DNA of 64,000 bases, taken from contig JAEUJW010000079.1 in the NCBI GenBank assembly GCA_016793465.1, positions 155,532 to 219,531 of the forward strand, in the 5' to 3' direction. The position numbers and the translations under genes were made by a program. A model generated the notes under the pieces. That model saw only the letters and a list, made by a program, of their open reading frames with translations, was not told the DNA's origin and searched no databases. Shown one piece after another: positions 1 through 8,453 of this stretch (the first letter of the stretch is position 1; each line of letters opens with the position of its first letter). The DNA comes from Myxococcales bacterium (lineage in GTDB: Bacteria > Myxococcota > Polyangia > Nannocystales > Nannocystaceae).

Positions 1-1482
1 GTAGTCGGCGGGGATGAAGTAGAGCTTGCCGCTCGGGCTGACGGCGACGCGGCCCTTGCCGGGCATGGTGTCGAACGGCTCGATCACGCCGGTGAAGGGG
101 TCGACCTCGACGACCTCGAGGGTCGAGAGCGAGGCGTACACCTGGTTGGTGAACGGGTCCTGGCTCAGCGCGGTCGCGTGGGCGCCGAGCTCGGCGACCG
201 GGGTGGCGACCTGGGTGACGACGTTGTAGCGGACCAGCGCGCCGCCCTCGAGCGCGACCAGCAGGTGGACCGGGCTCACCGGCGCGGACGCGTGCACGCG
301 CGCGGGCAGGGTGGTGACGAGCTCCTGGGTGCCCATCTCGAGGTCGGCGCGGTTGAACTCGCCGTTGGCGGTCGAGTTGCCGACGTAGAGCACGCGGTCG
401 ACGCCCCACGTGAGGCCCTGGGGGCCGGCGTCGGCGACGGGCGCCTCGAACGGGCCGACGCCGGTGGTGACGGTGGCGACGATGACGATGGGCAGGGGGT
501 CGTTCGGGTTGTCCTCGACGAGGCGCGCGACGCCCTGCGGGGCGTCGCCGTCGCACCCGCCGATGCACGTGTAGGTGATCGCTACCTCGCCGAGGCCCTC
601 GACGGGCGACGGCGGCGGCGGCTCCTTGGGCTGGTTGCCGAGCGGGAACGGCTTGCTCAGCTGGGGGACGGTGAGCGAGCGCAGCACCTTGACCTCGCCC
701 ATGTCGAGGTTGGACACGCCGGGCCACTCGCTGAGCTCGCCGTTCGGACGCAGGCGCCGCAGGTAGTCGACGCCGTCGCGCAGGGTGACCATCCAGGCGG
801 TGCAGTCGTCGGCGAAGTCGACGCCGATGATCTTGTCGGAGAACGGGCCGTTGAGGTCCGCGAGGCCGGGGTCGGCGCAGGCGACGGGGCGCTCGCACTG
901 GCAGAAGGCGCCCCAGCAGGCGCCGGCTTCGGTGCAGGCGACGTCGGCGCAGGGGGCGACCGGCACGCACGAGCCCTGGTCGTCGCACGCGCTGCCTGGG
1001 CCGCAGGTGCGCTCGCCGCAGGCGATGTCGGGGCCGGCGAGGGTGCAGGCGCTGGCCTCGGGCTTGCACTCGCCGGAGATCACGTCGCACACCTGTCCCA
1101 TGGGACAGGGCGAGGGGTCCTGGCCCTGGCACAGCGTCACGCAGGTGTCGCCCATGCACACCTGGTTGGGGTCGTCGCAGTCGACGCACGCGCCGGGGCC
1201 GGTGTCGGCGGTGGTGGTCTCGCCGGTCGCCGAGGTGTCGGTCGGCGGCGGCGCGGTGGTGTCGGTGAGCGGTGGCGCGGTGGTGTCGGCGCTGCCGGTG
1301 GGGACCGGCTCGCTGGTGGCGTCGGTGGCGTCGCCGGTGCCGGTGTCGCTGCCGGTGGTGGTGGTGGGCGGCGTGGTCGACGGGGCGCTGGCGCTGTCGT
1401 CCTGCGAGGTCTCGTCGCGGCCGCCGGAGTCACCGCACGCACACACCGTCGCGAATACCAAGGATCGTGTCACTGTCCGCAT
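1..1482 (-). CDS. Secreted lipoprotein, Cys-rich module plus beta-propeller (3' end outside window)
   Basis: The frame is open from ATG at 1482 to the left edge, so the C-terminus is missing; 494 codons are visible. Residues 1-16 look like a short lipoprotein signal (VCAC, then GDSGG). Residues 20-97 form a Thr/Ser/Asp/Pro linker. Residues 99-202 hold about twenty cysteines in short spacings (CVDC, CPMGQVC, CQC), as in disulfide-rich extracellular modules. From about residue 215 to the edge there are repeated short hydrophobic strands with Gly/Asp turns and phrases such as VRDGVDYLRRLRPNG and RVLYVGN, suggesting a YVTN/SMP-30-like propeller. A GGAGG lies 11 nt before the ATG, and a TACACT hexamer lies 26 nt upstream. 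The role is unknown; surface binding or adhesion is only inference. Confidence 0.75.
   Translation of the reverse strand, partial: MRTVTRSLVFATVCACGDSGGRDETSQDDSASAPSTTPPTTTTGSDTGTGDATDATSEPVPTGSADTTAPPLTDTTAPPPTDTSATGETTTADTGPGACVDCDDPNQVCMGDTCVTLCQGQDPSPCPMGQVCDVISGECKPEASACTLAGPDIACGERTCGPGSACDDQGSCVPVAPCADVACTEAGACWGAFCQCERPVACADPGLADLNGPFSDKIIGVDFADDCTAWMVTLRDGVDYLRRLRPNGELSEWPGVSNLDMGEVKVLRSLTVPQLSKPFPLGNQPKEPPPPSPVEGLGEVAITYTCIGGCDGDAPQGVARLVEDNPNDPLPIVIVATVTTGVGPFEAPVADAGPQGLTWGVDRVLYVGNSTANGEFNRADLEMGTQELVTTLPARVHASAPVSPVHLLVALEGGALVRYNVVTQVATPVAELGAHATALSQDPFTNQVYASLSTLEVVEVDPFTGVIEPFDTMPGKGRVAVSPSGKLYFIPADY
1092..1109. repeat. 18-bp perfect palindrome CCTGTCCCATGGGACAGG inside a gene
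   Basis: Both 9-bp arms match exactly. It lies in the Cys-rich part of the first gene and belongs to a family of CTGTCC/GGACAG dyads seen again near 45932, 47441 and 60063. The function is unknown. Confidence 0.6.
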
Positions 1483-1637
1483 CGCCGCCGACCTCCCCGC
1501 GGGGCAGTGTATCCGGAACCGCGGGCGCGGCGGCGGGTGACACCGATGTCAGGGTCACAGGTCACGTGCACGGGGCTGCGCAGGCGTGGCGACGTGCGGG
1601 GCCGGCTGCTACAAGAACCGCTCCGCTCGAGAACGTC

Positions 1638-2345
1638 ATGACGTTAAGTAAAGCTGTAATTCGTGGTTCTGCGGTGGTTCTGGGGCTGCTCGTCGCGTGT
1701 GGTGACTCCGGCGGCGGCGGCAGCGACGAGACGACCGCGTCGTCCGCGTCGACCGGCGGCGGAGCCACCGACACCGGCGGCGCGACCGACGAGGGCTCGA
1801 CGGCCGACGCGCCGACGAGTGCGGACACGACCGCGGCGCCGGGGAGCTCGACCGGCGAGACGACGGCGGCGCCGGGCACGACGGGGCCGGGCACCACGAG
1901 CGAGCCGGGCACCACGAGCGACGCGCCGGAGACGACCGGGGGCGTGGCCGACTGCGGCTTCGACGACGGCGTGGTGTACGGGCGCCTCGAGACGGTCCTC
2001 CAGCTGGTGAGCGCGGACGGCGAGACCTGCGTGTGGCTGGCGCGCGAGGACCTCTCGGAGCCGGATACGATCTACAAGGCGGTGCCGTTCAAGCTGATCG
2101 AGTTCAAGGCCGGGCACGCGGGCGGGGTCGACCACCTGACCGACCCGGCGAGGATGTCGTGGGAGAGCACCCACCACAACTGGACCGACGTCGGCGAGGC
2201 CTGGGACGACAGCGTGCGCTACCACCTCGAGGACTGGTACACCAAGGACGGCGCGTTCATCGAGATGTACGGGCTGACCGCGTACGACGAGGCGACCGAC
2301 GCTCTGCTGTGGGGGCCGGTCGAGCTGGTCCCGTACGCCCCGTGA
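1638..2345 (+). CDS. Lipoprotein with Thr/Gly-rich linker, unknown folded domain
   Basis: The protein has 235 residues. The signal peptide ends at the lipobox LVAC (Cys21), followed by GDSGGGG and an almost pure Thr/Ser/Gly/Ala/Asp linker to about residue 103. The folded part (about 105-235) begins with a Cys-containing segment and is rich in Trp, Tyr and acidic residues (for example WESTHHNWTDVGEAWDD). I do not recognise this domain. The start region is unusually AT-rich (acgttaagtaaagct), which may keep the mRNA open. A TACAAG hexamer lies 23 nt upstream. The next lipoprotein starts 8 bp after its stop, so the two are probably co-transcribed and exported to the same envelope layer. Confidence 0.75.
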   Translation: MTLSKAVIRGSAVVLGLLVACGDSGGGGSDETTASSASTGGGATDTGGATDEGSTADAPTSADTTAAPGSSTGETTAAPGTTGPGTTSEPGTTSDAPETTGGVADCGFDDGVVYGRLETVLQLVSADGETCVWLAREDLSEPDTIYKAVPFKLIEFKAGHAGGVDHLTDPARMSWESTHHNWTDVGEAWDDSVRYHLEDWYTKDGAFIEMYGLTAYDEATDALLWGPVELVPYAP

Positions 2346-2353
2346 GGTGCACC

Positions 2354-4480
2354 GTGCGCGCCGTATTCGCGGGTCTCTGCGGGCTGCTGGCGTGCGCGCC
2401 GGTGGATCCGCCGATCGTCACGGGTGACGATTCGAGCGGCGACGGGTCCTCGTCGGGCACGACTGGCGAGGCGAGCACGCCGTGCTCCGAGGCGGAGGCG
2501 CGGCTCGGCGTGCGGGTGTGCGTGCACGCGGTCGACGCGGAGGTGTGGCCCGAGGTCGCGGTCGCGGTCGACCTGGTCGACCAGGTGCGCACGGCCAAGT
2601 ATCTCGTGCCGGCCCGCGCGGACGCCCGCCTGCCGGCGCTGGTCATGGACGTGCACGCCCACGAGCTGCACTTTCAGTTTCTAATTAAAGCGTTCGCGGA
2701 GCTGTTCGCGGGGCTCGATCCGGCCGGATACGAGGCGATGATCTCCGACCCCGCGCGGCGCGAGTTCTTCGCCGGGCCGATCACCGAGTACCGCACCGCC
2801 GACGACGGGCGGGTGTTCGGGTTCGTGGCCTGGGACCCGCAGACGGACCTGGCGAGCACGGTGACGTGCGACCAGTTCAAGGCCCTGCACGCGGCGCTGG
2901 CGGAGATGGTGACGGCGGGGCCGCTGGCGGCGGTGCCGACCGGGGACCTGCAGCGCGAGGTGCTGAGCGGCTGCGACGTGCCGCAGTACGACGCGACCGC
3001 GGCGGTGGCGTACGAGCCGTACACGGTGGCGGCGGGGTTCGGAGCGATCCGCCGCTACACGCCGGCCGAGTTCGCGGCGGCCACGGGCGCGGCGGCGTAT
3101 GGCTTTCAGGACATCCTCGTACTGGAGGAGGCGCCGCTGGACGTCGAGCGGGTGATCTCCGGGGCCGTGACCGGCGGGCGGCAGGCCGAGCTGTCGCACC
3201 TGAACGTGCGCAGCGCGGCGCGGGGGACCCCGAACTGCTACCTGCGCGACGCGTACACGCGGCTGGCGGAGTGGGACGGGCAGCTCGTGCGGCTCGAGTG
3301 CGGCGAGCAGGAGCTGGAGATCCGGGCGGCCACGGCGGACGAGGCCGAGGCGTGGTGGGAGCAGCTGCGGCCGGCGCCGGTGGAGCTGCCGGCGCCCGAC
3401 CTCGAGTGGTCGGCGCTGACGCCGTTGCTCGAGTTGCCGACGGCGACGGCCGACGAGCGCGCGCTCGGGGTGCGGCGCTACGGGGCGAAGGGGCGCAACC
3501 TGGCGGCGCTGTACCAGCGCATCGACGCGTCGCTGCAGATCCCCGGGTTCTTGATCCCGTTCCGCTACCACGACGAGTTCATGCGCGGGCACGGCTGGCA
3601 GGTCGACCTCGGTGCGGGTGAGGAGTGGCTGACGTTCGCGGACACGGTCGAGCGGCTGCTGGCGGACCCCGCGTTTCGCACGGACCCGGTGCTGCGGCGG
3701 GTCCGGCTGGCGGCCCTGTACGAGGGGATCCGCGACGGCGCGTGCGACCCGGCGACGATGGTCGCGGTGCACGAGCAATTATCAAAGATCTTCGGGTCCG
3801 ACGATGTGATGGTCCGGTTTCGCAGCAGCTCCAACGCGGAGGACGCGCTGGGGTTCAGCGGGGCGGGGCTGTACGAGTCGACGAACGCCTGCGCGGCGGA
3901 CGACCTCGACGGCGACGAGAGCGGGCCGAGCCGCTGCGACGCGGACGAGCCCGAGGAGCGCGGGGTGTGCCGGGCGTTATTAAAAGTGTGGGCCTCGCTG
4001 TGGCTGGTGCGGGCGTTCGAGGAGCGCGAGTGGTACGGCATGGACCACGCGCAGGCGGCCATGGGGATCCTCGTCGACGAGCGCTTCGCCGACGAGCGGG
4101 CCAACATGGTGGTGTTCACGGGCGACCCGAACATCGCCGGTGACCGGCGGTTCCTGGTCAACGCGCAGGTCGGCGACGCGGAGGTGGTGAGCCCGGACCC
4201 GGGGACGTGGCCGGAGCGGGTGCGGCTGACGCTGGTCGACGGCGGGGTGACGGAGATCGAGCGCGTGGAGGGGTCGTCGATGCTGCCCGAAGGTCAGCAT
4301 GTGGTCGGCGACGCCCAGCTGCAGGAGCTCGGGGCCGCCCTGTGGGGCATCCGCGAGGTGTTCCCGATCGACGAGGAGCCGCCGCCGGACAGCGTGTTGC
4401 TGCTCGACACGGAGTGGAAGATCCGCCCGGACCAGAGCTTGATGATCAAACAAATTCGTCCGTACCTGCGCCGCGAGTGA
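2354..4480 (+). CDS. Lipoprotein with PEP-synthase/PPDK N-terminal-like (pyruvate/PEP-binding ATP-grasp) domain
   Basis: The GTG at 2354 has GAGG six bases upstream; another GTG at 2342 overlaps the previous stop and is the alternative start. The predicted protein has 708 residues and a lipoprotein signal ending GLLAC (Cys14). Residues 40-400 are unassigned. From about 400 the sequence resembles the nucleotide-binding part of PEP synthase and pyruvate phosphate dikinase: YGAKGRNLAAL, IPGFLIPF, then RFRSSSNAEDALGFSGAGLY near 490, and further blocks to the C-terminal DQSLMIKQIRPY. The phosphohistidine swivel and the PEP-binding barrel of the metabolic enzymes are absent. A lipoprotein signal on such a domain is odd, because ATP is scarce outside the membrane. 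AT-only patches occur at 2681, 3778 and 3977. Confidence 0.75.
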   Translation: MRAVFAGLCGLLACAPVDPPIVTGDDSSGDGSSSGTTGEASTPCSEAEARLGVRVCVHAVDAEVWPEVAVAVDLVDQVRTAKYLVPARADARLPALVMDVHAHELHFQFLIKAFAELFAGLDPAGYEAMISDPARREFFAGPITEYRTADDGRVFGFVAWDPQTDLASTVTCDQFKALHAALAEMVTAGPLAAVPTGDLQREVLSGCDVPQYDATAAVAYEPYTVAAGFGAIRRYTPAEFAAATGAAAYGFQDILVLEEAPLDVERVISGAVTGGRQAELSHLNVRSAARGTPNCYLRDAYTRLAEWDGQLVRLECGEQELEIRAATADEAEAWWEQLRPAPVELPAPDLEWSALTPLLELPTATADERALGVRRYGAKGRNLAALYQRIDASLQIPGFLIPFRYHDEFMRGHGWQVDLGAGEEWLTFADTVERLLADPAFRTDPVLRRVRLAALYEGIRDGACDPATMVAVHEQLSKIFGSDDVMVRFRSSSNAEDALGFSGAGLYESTNACAADDLDGDESGPSRCDADEPEERGVCRALLKVWASLWLVRAFEEREWYGMDHAQAAMGILVDERFADERANMVVFTGDPNIAGDRRFLVNAQVGDAEVVSPDPGTWPERVRLTLVDGGVTEIERVEGSSMLPEGQHVVGDAQLQELGAALWGIREVFPIDEEPPPDSVLLLDTEWKIRPDQSLMIKQIRPYLRRE

Positions 4481-4505
4481 GCCGCGCTGGGGTATCTTGG
4501 CGAAG

Positions 4506-5555
4506 ATGACGGGTGCGCCGGTCGTGATCGGGCGGGCCGTCGGCGAGGTGCCGGCGGCGGGTCCGTTGCGGCACGACGCCGACCGCGGGGTGCTGCTCAG
4601 CCGGCGCGCGCGGGTGTTGACGCCGACGCGGGCGGGCTGGCGGTTGACGCGCGAGGAGCTCGGCGTGCTGACCTTGCCTTCGGGACAGGTGATGGCGCGC
4701 GACCCGACCTACGAGTGCTTCGAGGGCGAGCCGTTCGCGCGGCGGGTGCGGCCGGGGCGCTACCCGGTGGTGGTGACGCACGCGGGCGAGGAGGGCTCGC
4801 CGCACGCGACGGTGGCGGCGGCGGCGATCTTGCTGCGCGACGAGGCGCCGGCGCGCTGGGAGCTGGCGCTCAGCGGGGACCAAAAGCTGGCCGACCTGCG
4901 GGCGGGGCAGTTCTACGGCTACGGGGTCGACGGCGGGACCGGCTGCTTCGTCGACGCGGAGTCGGCGGAGGAGTTCGCGGGCAAGCGCAACTTCTCGCGG
5001 CTGTTGAAGGCGTTCGAGCGCGGGGGCTACCGGCCGCTGATGTACGTGCACAAGGAGGAGCCGACGATCGCGGTGTTCATGTCGGGCCACGGCGACGGGT
5101 GCTACGCCTCGTACTGGGGGCTCGACGCGCGCGGCGAGGCGGTCTGCCTGGTGACGGACTTCGGGGTGCTGACCGAGTGGACGACGGCGACGCTGCGGTT
5201 CGGCGAGGCGGCGCCGCTGGGGCCGTGTCGGCTCGAGCATCCGGCGCTGGCGCGGGCGGAGGTGGCGGCGGAGGTGCTGTCGGCGGCGCCGAACGCGGTG
5301 AAGGTGCGGCTGCGCGGGGCGGCGCACGCGGTGCAGGAGGTGCACCTGCTGGCGCGCGAGGGGGCGTCGTGGGCGCCGCGGGCGTGCGCGAGCGAGGTGA
5401 CGGTGGACCAGGACGAGAGCACGTACACGCTGCTCCCGGAGGCGGCGGTGGAGGCGGCGGCGCTCGAGCTGGTGGTGACGGTCGGTGCGGAGCTGGTGCG
5501 CGTGGAGGAGGAGCCGGTGGCGAAGTCGCCGGTGCTGCGGCGCCGGCGGGCGTAG
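4506..5555 (+). CDS. DUF4241-like protein
   Basis: The protein has 349 residues. ATG 4506 is preferred over TTG 4497 because TATCTT (4493-4498) ends 7 nt before it, the spacing seen at many starts here. The middle carries phrases typical of DUF4241 proteins as I remember them: RPGRYPVVVTHA, YGYGVDGGTGCFVD (about 140-150), VFMSGHGDGCYASYWGLDA and EAVCLVTDFGVL (near 195-220). The biochemical function of that family is not established; some members occur near toxin-immunity loci. There is no signal peptide or membrane segment, so it is probably cytosolic. A kinase gene follows 79 bp downstream with its own promoter-like hexamer. Confidence 0.7.
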   Translation: MTGAPVVIGRAVGEVPAAGPLRHDADRGVLLSRRARVLTPTRAGWRLTREELGVLTLPSGQVMARDPTYECFEGEPFARRVRPGRYPVVVTHAGEEGSPHATVAAAAILLRDEAPARWELALSGDQKLADLRAGQFYGYGVDGGTGCFVDAESAEEFAGKRNFSRLLKAFERGGYRPLMYVHKEEPTIAVFMSGHGDGCYASYWGLDARGEAVCLVTDFGVLTEWTTATLRFGEAAPLGPCRLEHPALARAEVAAEVLSAAPNAVKVRLRGAAHAVQEVHLLAREGASWAPRACASEVTVDQDESTYTLLPEAAVEAAALELVVTVGAELVRVEEEPVAKSPVLRRRRA

Positions 5556-5634
5556 GCGTTCGCGGGCTGGCGCGAGGTCGGTGCGCGCAGGCGGACGGGG
5601 GCGCGCGGGGCCGCCGGCGGTATCATGCGGCGCT

Positions 5635-8400
5635 GTGGCGGGGGAGTCCGAGGCGCAGGGGGGCGAGTCGACGCGGGTCGACGAGGAGCTGACCCCGAGC
5701 GCGCACGCGATCCGCCAGGGCGAGGCGCGGCAGAACCTCGTCGACCGCCTGAAGGAGCAGGTCGAGGCGTCACTCGGGGCGCGGCTCGGCCGCTACGCGT
5801 TATTAAAGGTGCTCGGCGAGGGCGGGATGGGCGTGGTGTTCGCGGCCTACGACGACCAGCTCGACCGCAAGGTGGCGATCAAGCTGCTGCGCACGCGGGC
5901 CCGCGGCGAGTGGCACGAGTCGTGGCTGCGCAACGAGGCCAAGGCGATGGCGCGGCTCAGCCACCCCAACATCGTGCAGATCTACGACGTCGGCCAGGAG
6001 GCGGGCACGCTGTTCGTGGCCATGGAGTTCGTGGTCGGGGTGTCGCTGCGGCGCTGGTGGAAGAAGACCAGGCGGAGCGCGCGCGAGGTGCTCGAGGTGT
6101 GCATGCAGGCCGGGCGCGGGCTGCAGGCGGCGCACGAGGCGGGGCTGGTGCACTGCGACTTCAAGCCGCAGAACATCCTGGTGGCCAAGGACGGGCGGGT
6201 GCGGGTGCTCGACTTCGGGGTGGCGCAGCTGCGCAAGCGGACGCACGCGCCGACGAGCGAGGAGGCGAGCGAGGCGGCGCCGCGGACGTCGCTGCTGGGC
6301 GGCACGCCGGCCTACATGGCGCCCGAGCTGCACGCCCAGCGGGGGCCCGACGCGCGCAGCGACCAGTTCGCGTTCTGCGTGACGCTGTACGAGGGGCTGT
6401 ACGGCGAGCGGCCGTTCCGCGGCGACGACGCGGCGGGGCTGCGGCGGGCGATCCTCGAGGGCAAGCTGGCGCCGACGCCCGACGTCGCGGTGCCGGCGTG
6501 GCTGCGGCGGGCAGTGCTGCGCGGGCTCGCGGTCGACCCGGGCCAGCGCTGGCCGTCGATGGCGGCGCTGCTGGCCGAGCTCGGGCGCGACCGCGGGCGG
6601 ACGCTGCGGCGCTGGGGGATCGGCGTGGGGGCGGCGGCGCTGGTCGGGTTCGCGGGGGTCAACGCGGTCGAGCGGCGGGCGCTGCAGGCGGAGCTCGAGG
6701 CGCACCGCTGCGACGCGCCGGCGGCGGCGTGGGACGAGCCGCGGCGCGCGGCGGTCAAGGCGGCGCTCCTCGGCACGGGGGTGAGCTACGCGGGCGACAC
6801 GTGGCCGCGGGTCGACGCGCGCCTCGGCGAGTACGCGGCGGCGTGGTCGGCGATGCGGGTCGAGGCGTGCGAGAGCCACCGCAGCGGGGCGCAGTCGGAT
6901 CTGCTGTACGAGCGGCGGGTGGCGTGCCTCGAGCAGCGCGAGGCCGACCTGGCGGCGCTGATCGAGGTGCTCGGCGCGGCGGACCGCGAGGTGGTGGCGA
7001 AGGCGGTGCGGGCGGCGTTCGAGCTGCGGCCGCTGGCGGCGTGCGCCGACGCGGAGGTGCTGCTGGCCGCGGTCGCGCCGGCGCCGGTCGAGGTGGAGGA
7101 CGCGGTCGCGCGCGTGCGGGCGACGCTGGCGACGGTGCGGGCGGAGCTGTCGGCGGGGCAGGCCAGGGCGGCGCGCGGGCGCTTGGCGGCGGCGACGGCG
7201 GCGGCGGAGGCGACGGGCTATCGCCCGCTGCTCGCGGAGCTGAGGTTCCACGAGGGGATGGCCGAGCAGGCGCTGGGCGACTACAAGGCCTCGGCGGCCG
7301 CGTTCGAGGCGGCGTGGCTGGCGGCGGAGGCGAGTCGTCACGAGCAGATCGCGGCGGAGGCGGCGATCCGGCTGGTGATGAACGTGGGCTACTACCTGGC
7401 GCGGGTCGAGGAGGCGGGGCTGTGGGAGCGGCTGGCGACGGCGGTGCTCGAGCGGCGCGGCGGGGCGCGCGAGCTCGAGAGCCGCTGGCTCGGCGCGCAG
7501 GCGACGGTGCGCATGCGGGCGGGCAAGTTCGACGAGGCGCAGGAGAAGATGACGGCGGCTCTGGCGGCGGCCGAGCGCACCGGCGGGCCCGACAGCTACG
7601 AGGCGGTGCTGTTCCGCGGCAACCTCGGATCGATCGCCGGGACCCGCGGCGACATGGCCGCGGCGACGGAGCTGTCGGCGCGGTCGCTGGCCGGGCTCGA
7701 GGCGCTGCTCGGGCCGGGTCACCCCGACGTGGCCACGCTGTGCGCCAACAGCGGGGCGGCGGCGCTCGGCCGCGGCGAGTTTAATAAGGCCCGCGAGTAC
7801 CTCGAGCGGGCCCGGCAGATCTACGAGCGCTCGGTCGGCGCGGAGCACCCGGAGCTCGCGCGCGTCGACAACAACCTCGGGTCGGTGCTGTCGCGCATGG
7901 GCGACTATCCGCGGGCGCTCGAGCTGCAGCGGCGCAGCCTCGAGTCGCGCCGCCGCACGCTCGGCGAGCGGCACACCGACACGGCCAACAGCGAGGGCAA
8001 CCTGGCCGACACGTACATCGCGCTCGGCGAGCCGGCGCAGGCGCTCGCGCACGCGGAGCGGGCGCTGGCCGGGCACCTGGCCTCGGTCGGCGACGGGCAC
8101 CCGCGCTACGGGGCGGCGATGGTGATCCGCGGGCGGGCCCGGGTGGCGCTCGGACAGACCAGGGCCGGGGTCGCGGACCTCGAGCAGGCGCTGGCGATCG
8201 TGCAGGCCGCGGGGGCGCCGCGCGAGGAGCTCGCCGAGGCGAGGTACCAGCTGGCGCGTGCGTTGTGGCAAAACCCGCGCCAGCGCGCGCGGGCGGTGAC
8301 GCTGGCCCGCGCGTCGCTGGCCGACTACATGGCGGTCGGGGCGGCGTACGCCCGCGAGCGGGCCGACAACGAGGCCTGGCTGAAGGAGCATGTCCTGTAG
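5635..8400 (+). CDS. Membrane Ser/Thr protein kinase with C-terminal TPR array
   Basis: The protein has 921 residues from GTG 5635; TATCAT (5621-5626) ends 8 nt before it. The kinase domain spans about 52-320: glycine loop GEGGMG near 62, VAIK lysine near 81, catalytic loop HCDFKPQN near 173 and DFG near 196, then APE. The catalytic loop has HCD instead of HRD, so this is a non-RD kinase that may not need activation-loop phosphorylation. A single membrane segment (about 327-345) follows. The rest is helical, with clear TPR repeats from about 560 to 900 (A..GN.A....G...A), a common myxobacterial layout of sensor or partner platform after the membrane span. The stop codon lies inside an 18-bp palindrome (8389-8406). 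Confidence 0.9.
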   Translation: MAGESEAQGGESTRVDEELTPSAHAIRQGEARQNLVDRLKEQVEASLGARLGRYALLKVLGEGGMGVVFAAYDDQLDRKVAIKLLRTRARGEWHESWLRNEAKAMARLSHPNIVQIYDVGQEAGTLFVAMEFVVGVSLRRWWKKTRRSAREVLEVCMQAGRGLQAAHEAGLVHCDFKPQNILVAKDGRVRVLDFGVAQLRKRTHAPTSEEASEAAPRTSLLGGTPAYMAPELHAQRGPDARSDQFAFCVTLYEGLYGERPFRGDDAAGLRRAILEGKLAPTPDVAVPAWLRRAVLRGLAVDPGQRWPSMAALLAELGRDRGRTLRRWGIGVGAAALVGFAGVNAVERRALQAELEAHRCDAPAAAWDEPRRAAVKAALLGTGVSYAGDTWPRVDARLGEYAAAWSAMRVEACESHRSGAQSDLLYERRVACLEQREADLAALIEVLGAADREVVAKAVRAAFELRPLAACADAEVLLAAVAPAPVEVEDAVARVRATLATVRAELSAGQARAARGRLAAATAAAEATGYRPLLAELRFHEGMAEQALGDYKASAAAFEAAWLAAEASRHEQIAAEAAIRLVMNVGYYLARVEEAGLWERLATAVLERRGGARELESRWLGAQATVRMRAGKFDEAQEKMTAALAAAERTGGPDSYEAVLFRGNLGSIAGTRGDMAAATELSARSLAGLEALLGPGHPDVATLCANSGAAALGRGEFNKAREYLERARQIYERSVGAEHPELARVDNNLGSVLSRMGDYPRALELQRRSLESRRRTLGERHTDTANSEGNLADTYIALGEPAQALAHAERALAGHLASVGDGHPRYGAAMVIRGRARVALGQTRAGVADLEQALAIVQAAGAPREELAEARYQLARALWQNPRQRARAVTLARASLADYMAVGAAYARERADNEAWLKEHVL

Positions 8401-8420
8401 GACATGTCGCCGAGGTCAGG
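8386..8420. repeat. Copy A of a ~35-bp repeat with an 18-bp palindrome
   Basis: The core CATGTCCTGTAGGACATG (8389-8406) is a perfect inverted repeat, followed by gaggtcaggcc. The TAG inside it is the stop codon of the upstream kinase gene. A near-identical copy lies at 9869-9903, so the lipoprotein gene between them is bracketed. It may act as a 3' hairpin for the convergent pair; there is no T-tract. Confidence 0.7.
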
Positions 8421-8453
8421 CCAGCGCGGACGCCCCATGGCGGCTCGCCCGGC

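Noticed and set aside
5803..8391. 862-codon open frame on the minus strand opposite the kinase gene
   Set aside because: It is a shadow of the plus-strand kinase: the translation is Arg/Pro/His-rich low complexity without motifs, while the plus frame has a complete kinase and TPR pattern.
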